A stretch of 64,000 nt of DNA, taken from RH2-MAG17b sp050745265. GTDB lineage: Bacteria; Acidobacteriota; Terriglobia; UBA7540. The notes under the pieces are model-generated. The model worked only from the letters and a program-made list of their open reading frames with translations, did not search any database and was not told the origin of the DNA. This document shows, in pieces, positions 42,729-51,619 of the stretch. Every line of letters starts with the position of its first letter. Within the stretch, counting starts at the first letter, position 1. The translations under genes were made by a program, and so were the position numbers. The stretch is taken from contig JBOGKE010000078.1 of NCBI GenBank assembly GCA_050745265.1, positions 38,478 through 102,477 on the forward strand, read 5' to 3'.

Positions 42729-42757
42729 CGAATCCGTCCTAACGTTGGGCTAGCGCA

Positions 42758-43168
42758 GCTTGCCAGGCACGACTTGAGTCGCGCCGTTGTGGGCCGCGGA
42801 TTGTTTCGGCCTTACAGGCCGCGGAAAAAAGAGTTGCGAACTGTTATTCTGAGGAGCCGCAGGCGACGAAGAATCTCTGTATTTATTTGATTCTCAAATA
42901 CACAGATTCTTCGCTTCGCTCCGTCGAAGATCACCGGGACCAGTCATTCCCGCGAAAGCGGGAATGCAGACCCTGGACCCCCGCTTTCGCGGGGGTGACG
43001 ATCGCGTTGATTTTGATTCCAATAGGTGGGCCGCAGGCCCATGTGGCACTCAGAATGACAGCTCGCGGTGCTTTTTCCCGCAGTCTGTTTAACCCCTGAG
43101 GGCCTCAGCGGCTAAAGCCGGATACGCCATCGCCTACAGCTGGCACGACTCAAGTCGAGCCCTGCTAC
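42758..43168. repeat. Family C element copy 2, split by element A2
   Basis: The left terminus GGCACGACTTGAGTCGCGCC (42766-42785) and the right terminus GGCACGACTCAAGTCGAGCC (43142-43161) belong to family C. The interior breaks at GTTTCGGCCTT and resumes TTAACCCCTGAGG, with element A2 between. This explains the gene-free gap 42729-43199. Confidence 0.65.
42814..43088. mobile_element. Family A element copy 2 (long form) with nested E repeat
   Basis: The ends ACAGGCCGCGGAAAAA (42814-42829) and TTTTTCCCGCAGTCTGT (43072-43088) are inverted. The inner pair is CTGTTATTCTGAG (42841-42853) and ACTCAGAATGACAG (about 43049-43062). An E repeat (42941-43000: ATTCCCGCGAAAGCGGGAAT and CCCCCGCTTTCGCGGGGG) is nested inside, followed by a block shared in reverse with copy 3. 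Confidence 0.75.
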
Positions 43169-43199
43169 CTCGCCCTTTCCGTGGAACTTCCTTCGTAAA

Positions 43200-44315
43200 T
43201 CAGCTCACCGCGTAGCGTTTTGCATCCTTGCGGCGAAGCTCCAGGCCGAAGCCCGGCCGCGTCAGGTCCGGGTGGAGAACGCCGTGCTCGGGGGCAGCGA
43301 CACCGTCAAAGAGCATCTTCTCGATGCGGACGTGGTCGTGGAAATACTCAAGGTGCCGCACCGAGCGCACCGCGCAGCCGAGCGCCAGGTGCAAGGCTGG
43401 CGCCGTGTGGGCCGACAGAGGCACCGAGTACGCGTCGCACAGCGCGCCCACGCTGAGGAAGCCCGTGATTCCGGCGCACCGCGTCGCATCGGCCTGCAGA
43501 ACATCGACCGCGCCCGCTTGCAGCATGCGCTGGAAATACGGCAGATCGTAGCCATATTCGCCTGCTGCCACCTCGATCTCCGGGGCCGTGTGCTGCCGGA
43601 TGAAGCGCAGCCCCGCGAGGTCATCGGAGCTCACCGGCTCTTCAAACCAGCGAACGTCAAACTGCCGGAATGCGCGCGCCATAGCCAGTGACTGCTTGCG
43701 CCCGTAGCCTCCATTGGCATCGACGAATAGTTCGGTGTTCTCTCCAATCGCTTCGCGGGCCGCCCGCACGCGGTCGGGGTCCAATTCCGGTTGCCGGCCC
43801 ACCTTCATCTTCACGCGGGGAATGCCGTCCGCCACCCATCCTGAAAATTGCGCCTGAAGTTGCTGGTTCGAATACGACGTAAAGCCGCCGCTTCCGTAAA
43901 CGGGCACGCCCTCGCGAACCATTCCGAGGAGCTTCGCCAGAGGCAGCCCGAGCAGTCGGGCTTTTAAATCCCACAGCGCGGAATCCACCGCGGCGATCGC
44001 CATCGATGAAATGCCGGGCCGGCCCAGGTTACGAATTGCGCGAACCATTGCGGACCAGGAAGCCGCCACATCGAGGGCGTCACCTCCCTGAACCGCGCCC
44101 GCGAGAAGTTGCGTGATCAAGTGCTTGACGGCCACGTCGCCGTACGTGTAGCCTAACCCGCGCTCGCCGCCCGCCGAAGCCTCGACGACAACCAGCGTGG
44201 TCTTGTCCCACTCGAGGGTACCGTCCGACTCGGGAGAGTCTGTGGGCACCGTGTAAGCATAGGCCTCCACCTCTTCGATCGGTACGGGATGCTCGGTCAG
44301 GGGAAGGGCGGCCAC
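43200..44315 (-). CDS. Enolase-superfamily enzyme (mandelate racemase / muconate lactonising type)
   Basis: The 371-residue protein has the capping domain followed by the TIM barrel. Barrel marks are VKMKVGRQ (lysine of the KxK motif), the metal ligands FVDANGGYG, WFEEPVSSDD and AAGEYGYD, and the C-terminal SAHTAPALH histidine region. Enzymes with this set abstract a proton next to a carboxylate, often from sugar acids. The exact substrate is unknown. The GTG start at 44315 has only a weak GGAAAG site. A TPP enzyme gene lies upstream on the same strand. Confidence 0.85.
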   Translation of the reverse strand: MAALPLTEHPVPIEEVEAYAYTVPTDSPESDGTLEWDKTTLVVVEASAGGERGLGYTYGDVAVKHLITQLLAGAVQGGDALDVAASWSAMVRAIRNLGRPGISSMAIAAVDSALWDLKARLLGLPLAKLLGMVREGVPVYGSGGFTSYSNQQLQAQFSGWVADGIPRVKMKVGRQPELDPDRVRAAREAIGENTELFVDANGGYGRKQSLAMARAFRQFDVRWFEEPVSSDDLAGLRFIRQHTAPEIEVAAGEYGYDLPYFQRMLQAGAVDVLQADATRCAGITGFLSVGALCDAYSVPLSAHTAPALHLALGCAVRSVRHLEYFHDHVRIEKMLFDGVAAPEHGVLHPDLTRPGFGLELRRKDAKRYAVS

Positions 44316-44431
44316 GCAAACGAACTTTCCGGCAGGCCGCAGTCGCGGTGATCGGAGCCCGCGCTGTCGCAGGAAGGGATCGTCGCGTTTCGGCCGCCAA
44401 GCATTCGGCGAACGCAGTTCGATGCTACACC

Positions 44432-46225
44432 TCAGTTTCGGTTTGGCAGAACCGCGTCAACCATCTCGCGAAACGTCTGGCGAATAATGCCGCGCTCATT
44501 CGGATCGCCCTTGAGCAGCGCCGATGCGTAAGCCTTAGCCTGTTCAAAGGTGATGTGAGGCGGCAGGGGCGGCACGTCCGGATCGGTAATCGCGTCAATC
44601 ACCACCGGCCGGTCCGCTCGGAGCGCTTCTTCCCATGCGGGGCGGATTTCCGCCGGTTTGTCCACCAGAATGCCGCGCAGACCCAGTGACTCCGCGTAAT
44701 TTGAATAGGAGAAGTTCGGCAGGTTTTGAGAGCATTCGAACTTCGGATCGCCCGCCATCACCCGCTGCTCCCACGTCACCTGGTTCAAGTCGTTGTTGTG
44801 CAGCACCAGAACAATCAGCCGCGGATCGCTCCACTCGCGCCAGTACTTGGAGATTGTGAGGAGACCGTTGTTCCCGTTCATCTGCATCGCACCATCGCCG
44901 ACCAGCGCGATGGCGATACGTTCCGGATAGGCGAACTTGGCCGCAATCACGTACGGCACTCCGGGTCCCATCGTGGCGAGGTTTCCTGAGAGCGACGCCA
45001 TCATGCCCCGGCGGACTTTTAGATCGCGGGCAAACCAGTTGGCGGAGGAGCCGGAGTCCGACGCCACGATGCAATTGTCGGGCAGAAGCGGCGAGAGCTC
45101 CCAGAAGACCCGCTGCGGGTTGATGGGGTTGGCCTCGTCCATCGCTCGAGCTTCGAGCAGCTTCCACCACTCGTCCACGCCTTTCTCGATGGTCGCCCGC
45201 CATGCGCCGTCGCCGTTCTTGTTCTGGAGATACGGCATCAGCGCCTGCAGCGACAGCGCGCTGTCGCCAATCAGGTTGATTTCGGTGGGATAGCGAATTC
45301 CGACCATGCGGCCGTCAATGTCAATCTGAACGCCTCGCGCCTGGCCTTCTTTGGGAAGAAATTCAGAATAGGGAAAACTGGTTCCCACCATGAGCAGCGT
45401 GTCGCAGTTCACCATCATGTCGTAGCTGGGCTTCGTGCCCAGCAAACCGATGGACCCCGTAACGTAGGGAAGATCGTCGGGCGCCGCGGCCTTGCCCAGC
45501 AAAGCCTTGGCGACGCCGGCCCCGAGCATCTCAGCGACTTGCAAGACCTCGTCGGTGGCGTTGAGAGCGCCCGCGCCGATCAGCACGGCGACCTTGCTTC
45601 CGGCGTTCAGAATGTCTGCCGCGCGCCGGAGGTCGTCGTCATTCGGAACGATCCGCGGCGCCGAATACGCGAGTCCTGAGTGGACGGTTCCGTGCGCCCG
45701 TGCGGGTTCCTCGACCGCGGGGAGTTCCTGAAGATCGTTCGGCAGGATCACGCAAGTGACGGTGCGTTCGGCAAGCGCGATGCGCACCGCGCGGTCGATC
45801 AGATGGCGCGCTTGTGCGGGGACCGATGCCATGTACACGTACTCGTGCGCCACATCCTTGAACAGCGAGATCAGGTCAATCTCCTGCTGGTAGCTTCCCC
45901 CGATCGCCGCGCGCGCCTGCTGTCCCACAATCGCCACCACGGGAGCGTGATCCATTTTGGCGTCATACAAACCGTTCAATAAGTGAACCGCGCCGGGCCC
46001 CGACGTCGCCATGCAGACACCAGGCTCGCCGGTGAACTTGGCGTGCGCGCAAGCCATGAACGCCGCCATTTCCTCGTGCCGCACCTGAACGAATTTCAGC
46101 TTGTCTTTGGCTCGGTTAAACGCTCCGAGTAGCCCGTTGATGCCATCTCCCGGATAGCCGTAAACGCGCCGCACTCCCCACTCATAAAGCCTCTTCAGAA
46201 TAAAGTCAGCTACCAGTTCTGCCAT
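44432..46225 (-). CDS. Thiamine-pyrophosphate enzyme, pyruvate oxidase-like
   Basis: The 597-residue product has the three-domain TPP fold. It has the N-terminal Pyr domain with catalytic glutamate (FVQVRHEEMAAFMA) and CMATSGPGAVHLLNGLYDAK, a central domain (AVLIGAGALNATDEVLQVAE), and the C-terminal PP domain with the TPP motif (LVGDGAMQMNGNNGLLTISK). It matches the PoxB-like group, which decarboxylates pyruvate to acetate with quinone or oxygen as acceptor. Acetolactate synthase is less likely. ATG 46225 has GGAGGC nine bases upstream. Confidence 0.88.
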   Translation of the reverse strand: MAELVADFILKRLYEWGVRRVYGYPGDGINGLLGAFNRAKDKLKFVQVRHEEMAAFMACAHAKFTGEPGVCMATSGPGAVHLLNGLYDAKMDHAPVVAIVGQQARAAIGGSYQQEIDLISLFKDVAHEYVYMASVPAQARHLIDRAVRIALAERTVTCVILPNDLQELPAVEEPARAHGTVHSGLAYSAPRIVPNDDDLRRAADILNAGSKVAVLIGAGALNATDEVLQVAEMLGAGVAKALLGKAAAPDDLPYVTGSIGLLGTKPSYDMMVNCDTLLMVGTSFPYSEFLPKEGQARGVQIDIDGRMVGIRYPTEINLIGDSALSLQALMPYLQNKNGDGAWRATIEKGVDEWWKLLEARAMDEANPINPQRVFWELSPLLPDNCIVASDSGSSANWFARDLKVRRGMMASLSGNLATMGPGVPYVIAAKFAYPERIAIALVGDGAMQMNGNNGLLTISKYWREWSDPRLIVLVLHNNDLNQVTWEQRVMAGDPKFECSQNLPNFSYSNYAESLGLRGILVDKPAEIRPAWEEALRADRPVVIDAITDPDVPPLPPHITFEQAKAYASALLKGDPNERGIIRQTFREMVDAVLPNRN

Positions 46226-46261
46226 CGAGAGCCTCCGAGCGCCTGTGGGGAAACGCGGCGT

Positions 46262-46530
46262 AACAGGCTGGGGAAAATCGTAATCGCCTAACCTGCCATT
46301 GTGAGGAGTTGTTATGTCCCGGCCCGCCGGGACCAAGGTACCGGAGGGCCGGAAGAAAGTATTCCCAGGCTCAAGCCCCAGGGTTTAAGGACAGCGCCGC
46401 ACGTATTCTTGCCGCGCCCGGGTGAGGAGAACCCAAGCGAGCAACTCACTGGGAAGACCGGGGACGCGAACACCCGTCGGGCCGGATCCGGCGTAGGCTT
46501 CCGCGGGCCGCGGTCCGGCCAAGGGCGCGG
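46262..46530. repeat. Decayed family A left end followed by family B copy 4
   Basis: AACAGGCTGGGGAAAATCG and CTGCCATTGTGAGGAG (46262-46309) match the left half of an A element. Degenerate B modules follow: CCGGAGGGCCGGAAGAAAGT, CCCAGGCTCAAGCCCCAGGG, AAGGACAGCGCCGCACGTAT and TTCTTGCCGCGCC. No gene lies between 46226 and 46531. Confidence 0.6.
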
Positions 46531-46531
46531 T

Positions 46532-47023
46532 CTACGCTGATTTCGGCAGCTCGAGCGTCAGGATCTCATTGGCAAAAGTTGCAACGGCGCGAGCGGGGTC
46601 GATTGTTGCGGGCAGCGGGATCGCTTTCAGCAAGACTGCCGATTCCTCGGCGGAGCCGCCGTTCTTCGCGTTGCCGTCCGGGCGCTCGGTTCTTCGCATG
46701 GCAAAGATGATCACGCGATCCGCGCCGAGGCCAACCTCCGTCTGTTGCGCAGTAAAGCCCGGCAAGGGCGCGCGCACGAGTATCTTTTGCCCCGCGTCCG
46801 TGACCTCCTCGCCCAGCAGGCTCGATAGTTCGGCCTCAGCCTCAAACCAGTCCTCAAGCTCGCGACCGCCGTCGTAGCCGCGCCGTGCGTAACGCTCGTA
46901 AGCCCGATGGGCGATGAAGTCACGCACCCTGTCGGTCAACCCTCCAAGGTGGTCAGCGACAAATGTCTTCGGAGTTGCCGGCGCATGCGACTTCTGCGCC
47001 TTGCGCGCGATTCCTTCTTTCAT
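46532..47023 (-). CDS. DUF2934 domain fused to Hsp20 / alpha-crystallin domain
   Basis: The 163-residue protein joins two parts. Residues about 32-70 match DUF2934 (IAHRAYERYARRGYDGGREL, EDWFEAEAEL), a short helical segment common in acidobacterial stress proteins. Residues about 75-160 look like a small-heat-shock beta sandwich (KILVRAPLPGFTAQQTEVGL; LLKAIPLPATIDPARAVATF; ANEILTLELPK). The I-x-I-type C-terminal extension is missing. It may act as a chaperone. GAGGAGG lies eight bases before ATG. It sits with csbD and other stress-type genes. Confidence 0.75.
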   Translation of the reverse strand: MKEGIARKAQKSHAPATPKTFVADHLGGLTDRVRDFIAHRAYERYARRGYDGGRELEDWFEAEAELSSLLGEEVTDAGQKILVRAPLPGFTAQQTEVGLGADRVIIFAMRRTERPDGNAKNGGSAEESAVLLKAIPLPATIDPARAVATFANEILTLELPKSA

Positions 47024-47314
47024 GGTGCCTGCCTCCTCGATGGGATAACCAACAAGTCGAGTCCCGCGAATGCGCCGGCGAGGGGAGTTTCAGAGGAACA
47101 GCGGGCGTGCTTGCCAAACTTCCGGCCGCCCGCCGGCGAGCGGGTGGCCGGCGCTCAGCTCGCTCATCACAGCCTAAGCCTGAGGCTACGAAATACCTCG
47201 GTCCTCGCTCAATCCGGTGGTTCCCTTAGGCAGGTCCGAAAGTTCCCCTACTTGCGCTCCCGCGGCGGCTTGCGTATCTGGGTGACGCCTGCGTCGGCCG
47301 CTGCGGGTCTGACC

Positions 47315-47342
47315 GTGGGCTTCGGAAATCCAGAAAGCCCAC
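47315..47342 (-). terminator. Hairpin downstream of csbD
   Basis: GTGGGCTT and AAGCCCAC form a perfect 8-base stem with a 12-base loop, 36 bases beyond the csbD stop on the minus strand. No T-run follows. The rest of the 47024-47377 gap shows no gene. Confidence 0.45.
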
Positions 47343-47377
47343 GATCAGCAAGACACGGACCGCTCTGGACTCCGGTC

Positions 47378-47611
47378 TCAGTGCCTGCCCGCATGGTGCT
47401 CCACTTCGGGAAGGCTGTGAGCCGAGTACCACGCATCATACTGGGTCTCGGCTTCTTCCCGCGCGATACCGTACCGCTCCTGGAGTTTCCCAACCAGCTT
47501 GTCCTTCCGGCCTCCAATCAGATTCATGTCGTCGTCGGTGAGTTTCCCCCAGCGCTCCTTCACCGAACCTTTGAGCTGCTTCCATTTGCCTTCCAGTTGG
47601 TCCTGGTTCAT
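47378..47611 (-). CDS. CsbD family stress protein
   Basis: The 77-residue hydrophilic protein starts MNQDQLEGKWKQLKGSVKER and continues WGKLTDDDMNLIGGRKDKLV, the CsbD-like signature; the family is induced by general stress. The exact role is unknown. The C-terminal part (DAWYSAHSLPEVEHHAGRH) is an additional His-containing tail. ATG 47611 has GGAGG six bases upstream. It is 50 bases downstream of the DUF1328 gene and may share its transcript. Confidence 0.9.
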   Translation of the reverse strand: MNQDQLEGKWKQLKGSVKERWGKLTDDDMNLIGGRKDKLVGKLQERYGIAREEAETQYDAWYSAHSLPEVEHHAGRH

Positions 47612-47661
47612 ATACACCTCCGTTGTGAGAAGTATTTGAATTTATCTCCATCACCGCGCGG

Positions 47662-47826
47662 TCAGGCGCGCCGTCCCAGGTGCATCACCAAGGCGATGAT
47701 GAAGATGATGATGAAAATCACGAACAGGATTTTCGCGATGCCAGCGGCAGCGACCGCGATTCCTCCAAACCCGAGGATGCCGGCAATAATCGCTATGATT
47801 AGGAATACCAGCGCCCAGTAGAGCAT
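47662..47826 (-). CDS. DUF1328 (YtjA family) small membrane protein
   Basis: The 54-residue protein reads MLYWALVFLIIAIIAGILGF and then GGIAVAAAGIAKILFVIFII, with two membrane helices separated by a glycine turn, and ends HLGRRA. This is the DUF1328/YtjA pattern, common next to CsbD in stress clusters. Its function is unknown. A consensus AAGGAGG lies five bases before ATG 47826. Confidence 0.88.
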   Translation of the reverse strand: MLYWALVFLIIAIIAGILGFGGIAVAAAGIAKILFVIFIIIFIIALVMHLGRRA

Positions 47827-48058
47827 TCTGCCTCCTTAGGCGGTTCGCACCCCGGAAAGGCTCCGGTGGGTTCCGTCCGCAAATGCCACTCTAAAGCCGA
47901 CGGGGTGGCCGCGCCATCAATCGCGCATAGTAGTTTGGGTGGGGAATTTCAGTAGCCGAAGAAGGCTGAGGTCTCAGCGGCTTGAGGTGTGCGTTTGCCC
48001 TGGCCGGGGGTGGGGAGAATCGTAAACGGGTAAGGCGGCGCGGGCCGAGGGATTGCGC

Positions 48059-48793
48059 TCAGGGCTCGATGATCCCGTTTCGCACCGCGTAGTGAACGAG
48101 CTCGCTCACAGAGTGCAGATGCAGCTTCCGCATCAGGTTGGCGCGGTGCGTCTCGGCCGTCTTCACCGACAGGTCGAGCAGCGACGCCACTTCCTTGTTG
48201 CTCTTGCCCTCCGCGAGCAACTGGATGATCTCGCGCTCGCGTGCGGTCAAGACCTCCGATTCTCCGCCTTCGGCCGAAGCGGCGCGGCCTTCCTCCTCGC
48301 GAAGGTACCCCTCGAGAACGATGCGAGCGACCTTGGTGGTAAAAAACGGCCGGTGCCGGTGCAAGGACTCGACGCCCGCCACAAGGTCTGACGACAGATC
48401 CGACTTCAATATGTAGCCGCGCACTCCGGCCGCGAGCAGCGAGCGCGCCAGTTGCTCCGAATCGTGCGCCGTGATGGCGAGAATCTCAGTCTGCTCGCTG
48501 GCCTTGCGGATGTGCCGGGCCGCTTCGAGCCCATTGAGACCCGGCATGCTGATGTCGAGGACTACAACCGAAGGTTTTCTCTGGCGAACGAGCTCGACGG
48601 CTTCGTGGCCATCGCGCGCCTCGCCGCAGATTTCGTGGCCCGCTTCGCCCTCAAGCAGCGTTCGAAGCCCGCGGCGAACGATTTCGTGATCGTCAGCGAT
48701 CACGATTCGAATCTTCGGCTTGGGCGACGGGGGTGGCGACGGTGGAGGCGCGAGCCGACCGGCAGCGGGTTCGCTTGCCATCTTAATCCTCAT
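48059..48793 (-). CDS. NarL/FixJ-type response regulator (LuxR output), first of two
   Basis: The 244-residue protein has a proline-rich leader (about 10-25), a receiver domain with VIADDHEIV, phosphorylated aspartate in VVVLDISMPGLNGL, ITAHDS and GYILKSD. A LuxR helix-turn-helix follows (LTAREREIIQLLAEGKSNKE, VASLLDLSVKTAETHRANLM). It would bind DNA after phosphorylation. The PAS histidine kinase at 49988-51355 is the likely partner. It resembles the next regulator gene closely, suggesting duplication. Confidence 0.93.
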   Translation of the reverse strand: MRIKMASEPAAGRLAPPPSPPPSPKPKIRIVIADDHEIVRRGLRTLLEGEAGHEICGEARDGHEAVELVRQRKPSVVVLDISMPGLNGLEAARHIRKASEQTEILAITAHDSEQLARSLLAAGVRGYILKSDLSSDLVAGVESLHRHRPFFTTKVARIVLEGYLREEEGRAASAEGGESEVLTAREREIIQLLAEGKSNKEVASLLDLSVKTAETHRANLMRKLHLHSVSELVHYAVRNGIIEP

Positions 48794-49153
48794 TACCCGG
48801 CATCAGACTCGATCCCGCCGAGCGGGGCAGACGACGCTGAGCCGGAATCACTAAACAGAAAAGTCTTCAGTACGCGCAGCAAGTCCTCGGCCAAAAGCGC
48901 AAGCCCCGCGGTTGCTGAAATTGCACCGCGACGCAAACGAACTTATAGCACGCGCCGGGAAGAATTTCCACTCTCAAGCATTAGCAGGCGGCTCAGTTTC
49001 GCGCGCGTAGCGACGGCCTGATGCCACCGGGAATGCCAACCCCTGCAGGGTGCTCGCCCCGTTTCGTAGGTTTCACCTACGGCTATTCACGGTCTCGCCC
49101 TTCGGGCAAGGGACGTTTGCGGCCCTCTGGATCCGCCATCGGCGAGCGGAGCC
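48794..49153. other. Gap between the two response regulators
   Basis: No gene is visible. Near 49070-49115 small palindromes occur (TAGGTTTCACCTA; TCGCCCTTCGGGCAAGG), another short-repeat type. The promoter of the first regulator should lie at the left end of this gap. Confidence 0.4.
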
Positions 49154-49810
49154 TCAGGGCTGGACCAGGTTGTTCCGTATCGCATAGCGGACCAGTTCGC
49201 TCGTCGAGTGGATATCAAGCTTGCGCATGATGTTGGCCCGGTGGGTTTCGGCTGTCTTGAAGCTGATACCGAGGTCGCTCGCTACGTCCTTGGTGCTCTT
49301 GCCCTCCGCCAGAAGCTGCGCAATCTGTCTTTCCCGGGGACTCAGCGGATCATCCGGCAGAAGCTTGCGGCTTCTTCCCGAGGACGAAAAGGGTCCGGCG
49401 GCTCCGAGTTTTTGAGAGATTCGATGGCTTAAGAAGGGCTTGTGCTGACTAAGCGTTCGTATCGCGTCGAGCAGTTCGCTGCTGGGGTCTGACTTCAACA
49501 GATAGCCGCGCACGCCGGCCCGGAGCGCCTCCCGCACCATCTCTTCCGATTCGTGCACGGTCAACACCAGCACCTCCGTTCCGGCGAGATCGCTGTGGAT
49601 GCGGCGGGCGGCTTCCAGGCCGTTCAGCCGCGGCATGCTCACGTCGAGCACGACAACGTCCGGCTTCAGTTCGCTGGCTTTGCTCACCGCCTCCTGGCCA
49701 TCACAGGCTTCACCGCAGACCTGCCATCCCGGCTGATTTTCAAGCAGCGACCGCAGTCCCTTGATCACCACCGGGTGGTCGTCAGCCAAGAGAATGCGCA
49801 GTGTCTCCAT
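49154..49810 (-). CDS. NarL/FixJ-type response regulator (LuxR output), second of two
   Basis: The 218-residue regulator starts METLRILLADDHPVVIKGLR, so ATG 49810 was chosen (GGAG ten bases upstream). The receiver has VVVLDVSMPRLNGLEAARRI with the phospho-aspartate, LTVHESEE and GYLLKSD. The output domain has LSPRERQIAQLLAEGKSTKD and LGISFKTAETHRANIMRKLD. The kinase gene lies 177 bases upstream on the same strand, so this is the most likely cognate regulator. Confidence 0.94.
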   Translation of the reverse strand: METLRILLADDHPVVIKGLRSLLENQPGWQVCGEACDGQEAVSKASELKPDVVVLDVSMPRLNGLEAARRIHSDLAGTEVLVLTVHESEEMVREALRAGVRGYLLKSDPSSELLDAIRTLSQHKPFLSHRISQKLGAAGPFSSSGRSRKLLPDDPLSPRERQIAQLLAEGKSTKDVASDLGISFKTAETHRANIMRKLDIHSTSELVRYAIRNNLVQP

Positions 49811-49987
49811 AAAGAGGCTCCAGCGTAGGCTAGGATGGATCGCGAATTTCAGCAATATGGGAAAACCAGTAGTTCGGGGAAACGAATCGGGTAGGCTGGA
49901 GTATTGGGGGGAAACGAATGCCGAGCCGCGCGGCGCCGCGCCGGAGCGGAGGGTGGGGGCCGGTTCGCCCTCTCCTCGCGCGGACGA

Positions 49988-51355
49988 CTAAGCCCCTTCG
50001 GCTTGCAGCGCGGCTAACGGGACCGTGGCGCGGACCACGGTGCCCTTATCTGAGAATCTGACCGTCAGCTTCCCCCCTAATTGCTCCATGCGCGCCTTCA
50101 TCCCGTCGATGCCGATGCCCGTGCTCACCGTCTCGTCATCGCTCGTGGGGACCTGCGGCCGGCCCGCCGCGCCGCGCGGCGAGCCTCGCCCGTGGTCACG
50201 TACTTCGAGGCTGAGGTTGCCCTGTTCCACCGCCAGCCGAACCTCAGCCGTGCGGCTGCCGGAATGGCGATAAACGTTGTTCAGGCTCTCCTGGAAAGCG
50301 CGAAACAGAGCCAGCTCCGTATCCTGAGGCAGTCGCTGGATCGCGGAGGGAAGCTGAAAATCAACGCGCACCCTGGTACGCTCGCTGAATCTGGAGGCGT
50401 ACCAGCGCATTGCCGGCAGCAGTCCGATGGTGTCCAGGTCGGGCGGATGAAGTAGATGCGACAGATTGCGAATTTCCTGTGCGGCGCGTTCGGCAAGCGA
50501 TCGGCTTTCGAGCAGTGCAGATACGAGCTTGGCATCGCCGGACGGGATCCGCCTCTCCACCACGTCGAGGTTAAGCAGAAGAGCGTAGAGCGTCTGCGCG
50601 GTGCTATCGTGCAGCTCACGCGCGATGCGGCGCCGCTCGTCGTCCCGCGACCGCAACAGCCGCGCCGACAATTGGCCGAGCATATCCTGCGCCCGCTTGC
50701 GCTCAGTGATATCGTGCAGGATCGCTAAGCCTCCGATGATCGCACCTTTCCCCGCCGCCGAGCCCGTTTCTTCAAAAATCGGCGAGTAGAACGCGTCAAA
50801 GTAGCCTTGGCGGTCGGCCATCCGGTAAAGCCGTTCTCGGGTTACAGAGGACTTGCCCCGCAAGACGCCGTGGAGGACTTTCTCCTCGCCCGTCGTTTTC
50901 AGGAAAGGCAGCACGTCAAAGGCGGGGCGGCCGAGGGCGTCTGCCTCAGGCAGCCCGAAAATGTGCTCCATGGCGGGATTCCACATCGTACATCGGCAGT
51001 CCCGGTCAAAAGCGAAAATCCCCTCAGCCACGCTGCTGATGACGCGCTCTATAAACTCCTTCTCACGGTGCACTTCCCTGCGGGCACGCCGCCCGGCGGG
51101 CATATCATTCTCGATTCGGAACGAAGCGGGCCCGGAGTCGTTCGGTTGTCGCCCGAGCATTACGGTGCTGCTCTCGGCGCTGACAGGTTCTCGGCAGCTG
51201 TTCTCACCGGAGTCAGACTCTGGAGGACCGCACTCGAGCCACCCATCTCTGACGTGATCCCACGATCCGGCCGGCTTCTCCGCGGCGACGAGCCGCAGGT
51301 CGGATCGGGCCTGCCGCTGGAACGGCTTTAGTTTGAGAAAAGGGCCCTTGCCCAT
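49988..51355 (-). CDS. PAS-domain histidine kinase of the NarX/DesK type (HisKA_3)
   Basis: The 455-residue cytosolic kinase has a PAS domain (about 100-215: FIERVISSVAEGIFAFDRDC, MWNPAMEHIFGLPEADALGR). The dimerisation domain carries phospho-histidine in ARELHDSTAQTLYALLLNLD. The C-terminal ATPase has FQESLNNVYRHSGSRTAEVR and GIGIDGMKARMEQLGGKL. No membrane helix is present, so it should sense an internal signal (redox, ligand or light). Two NarL-type regulators follow on the same strand. Confidence 0.92.
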   Translation of the reverse strand: MGKGPFLKLKPFQRQARSDLRLVAAEKPAGSWDHVRDGWLECGPPESDSGENSCREPVSAESSTVMLGRQPNDSGPASFRIENDMPAGRRARREVHREKEFIERVISSVAEGIFAFDRDCRCTMWNPAMEHIFGLPEADALGRPAFDVLPFLKTTGEEKVLHGVLRGKSSVTRERLYRMADRQGYFDAFYSPIFEETGSAAGKGAIIGGLAILHDITERKRAQDMLGQLSARLLRSRDDERRRIARELHDSTAQTLYALLLNLDVVERRIPSGDAKLVSALLESRSLAERAAQEIRNLSHLLHPPDLDTIGLLPAMRWYASRFSERTRVRVDFQLPSAIQRLPQDTELALFRAFQESLNNVYRHSGSRTAEVRLAVEQGNLSLEVRDHGRGSPRGAAGRPQVPTSDDETVSTGIGIDGMKARMEQLGGKLTVRFSDKGTVVRATVPLAALQAEGA

Positions 51356-51619
51356 GCTTCAGTCTCCATGCGCAATTCGGGTGCCTCGCTGTAGCACGAT
51401 TCTTAGGCATGAAAGCTGCCAACGCCGCAACCCCTTGAATTATCTATAACTCGTGGGGCGCGGCCGGGCAAATAATTCTGTAGCTGGATATATATTTACA
51501 TAGTTGTAGGAGTACGGCGCGCAGCAGTCTCCGGACTTGCAGGTGCCGGGACAGCTTGATGATGGGACTCTTCCCGCTGTCAATCCAGCGCCCCGCAGCC
51601 AGTGAGGGATCGCGCATCC
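51356..51619. promoter_or_regulatory. AT-rich intergenic region upstream of the PAS kinase
   Basis: The stretch 51430-51515 is unusually AT-rich for this genome (TTGAATTATCTATAACT; GGATATATATTTACATAG) and lies between the kinase start and the DUF892 gene end, both minus strand. It may hold the kinase promoter. No single promoter pair stands out. Confidence 0.35.

Noticed and set aside
40458..42890. Long plus-strand open frame (810 codons) opposite the FAD/Fe-S gene
   Set aside because: Shadow of the fusion oxidoreductase, whose FAD and cysteine motifs are on the minus strand.
47024..47377. Small open frames between the Hsp20 fusion and csbD
   Set aside because: None has a ribosome site, a hydrophobic helix or a recognisable motif; only a terminator-like hairpin is supported.
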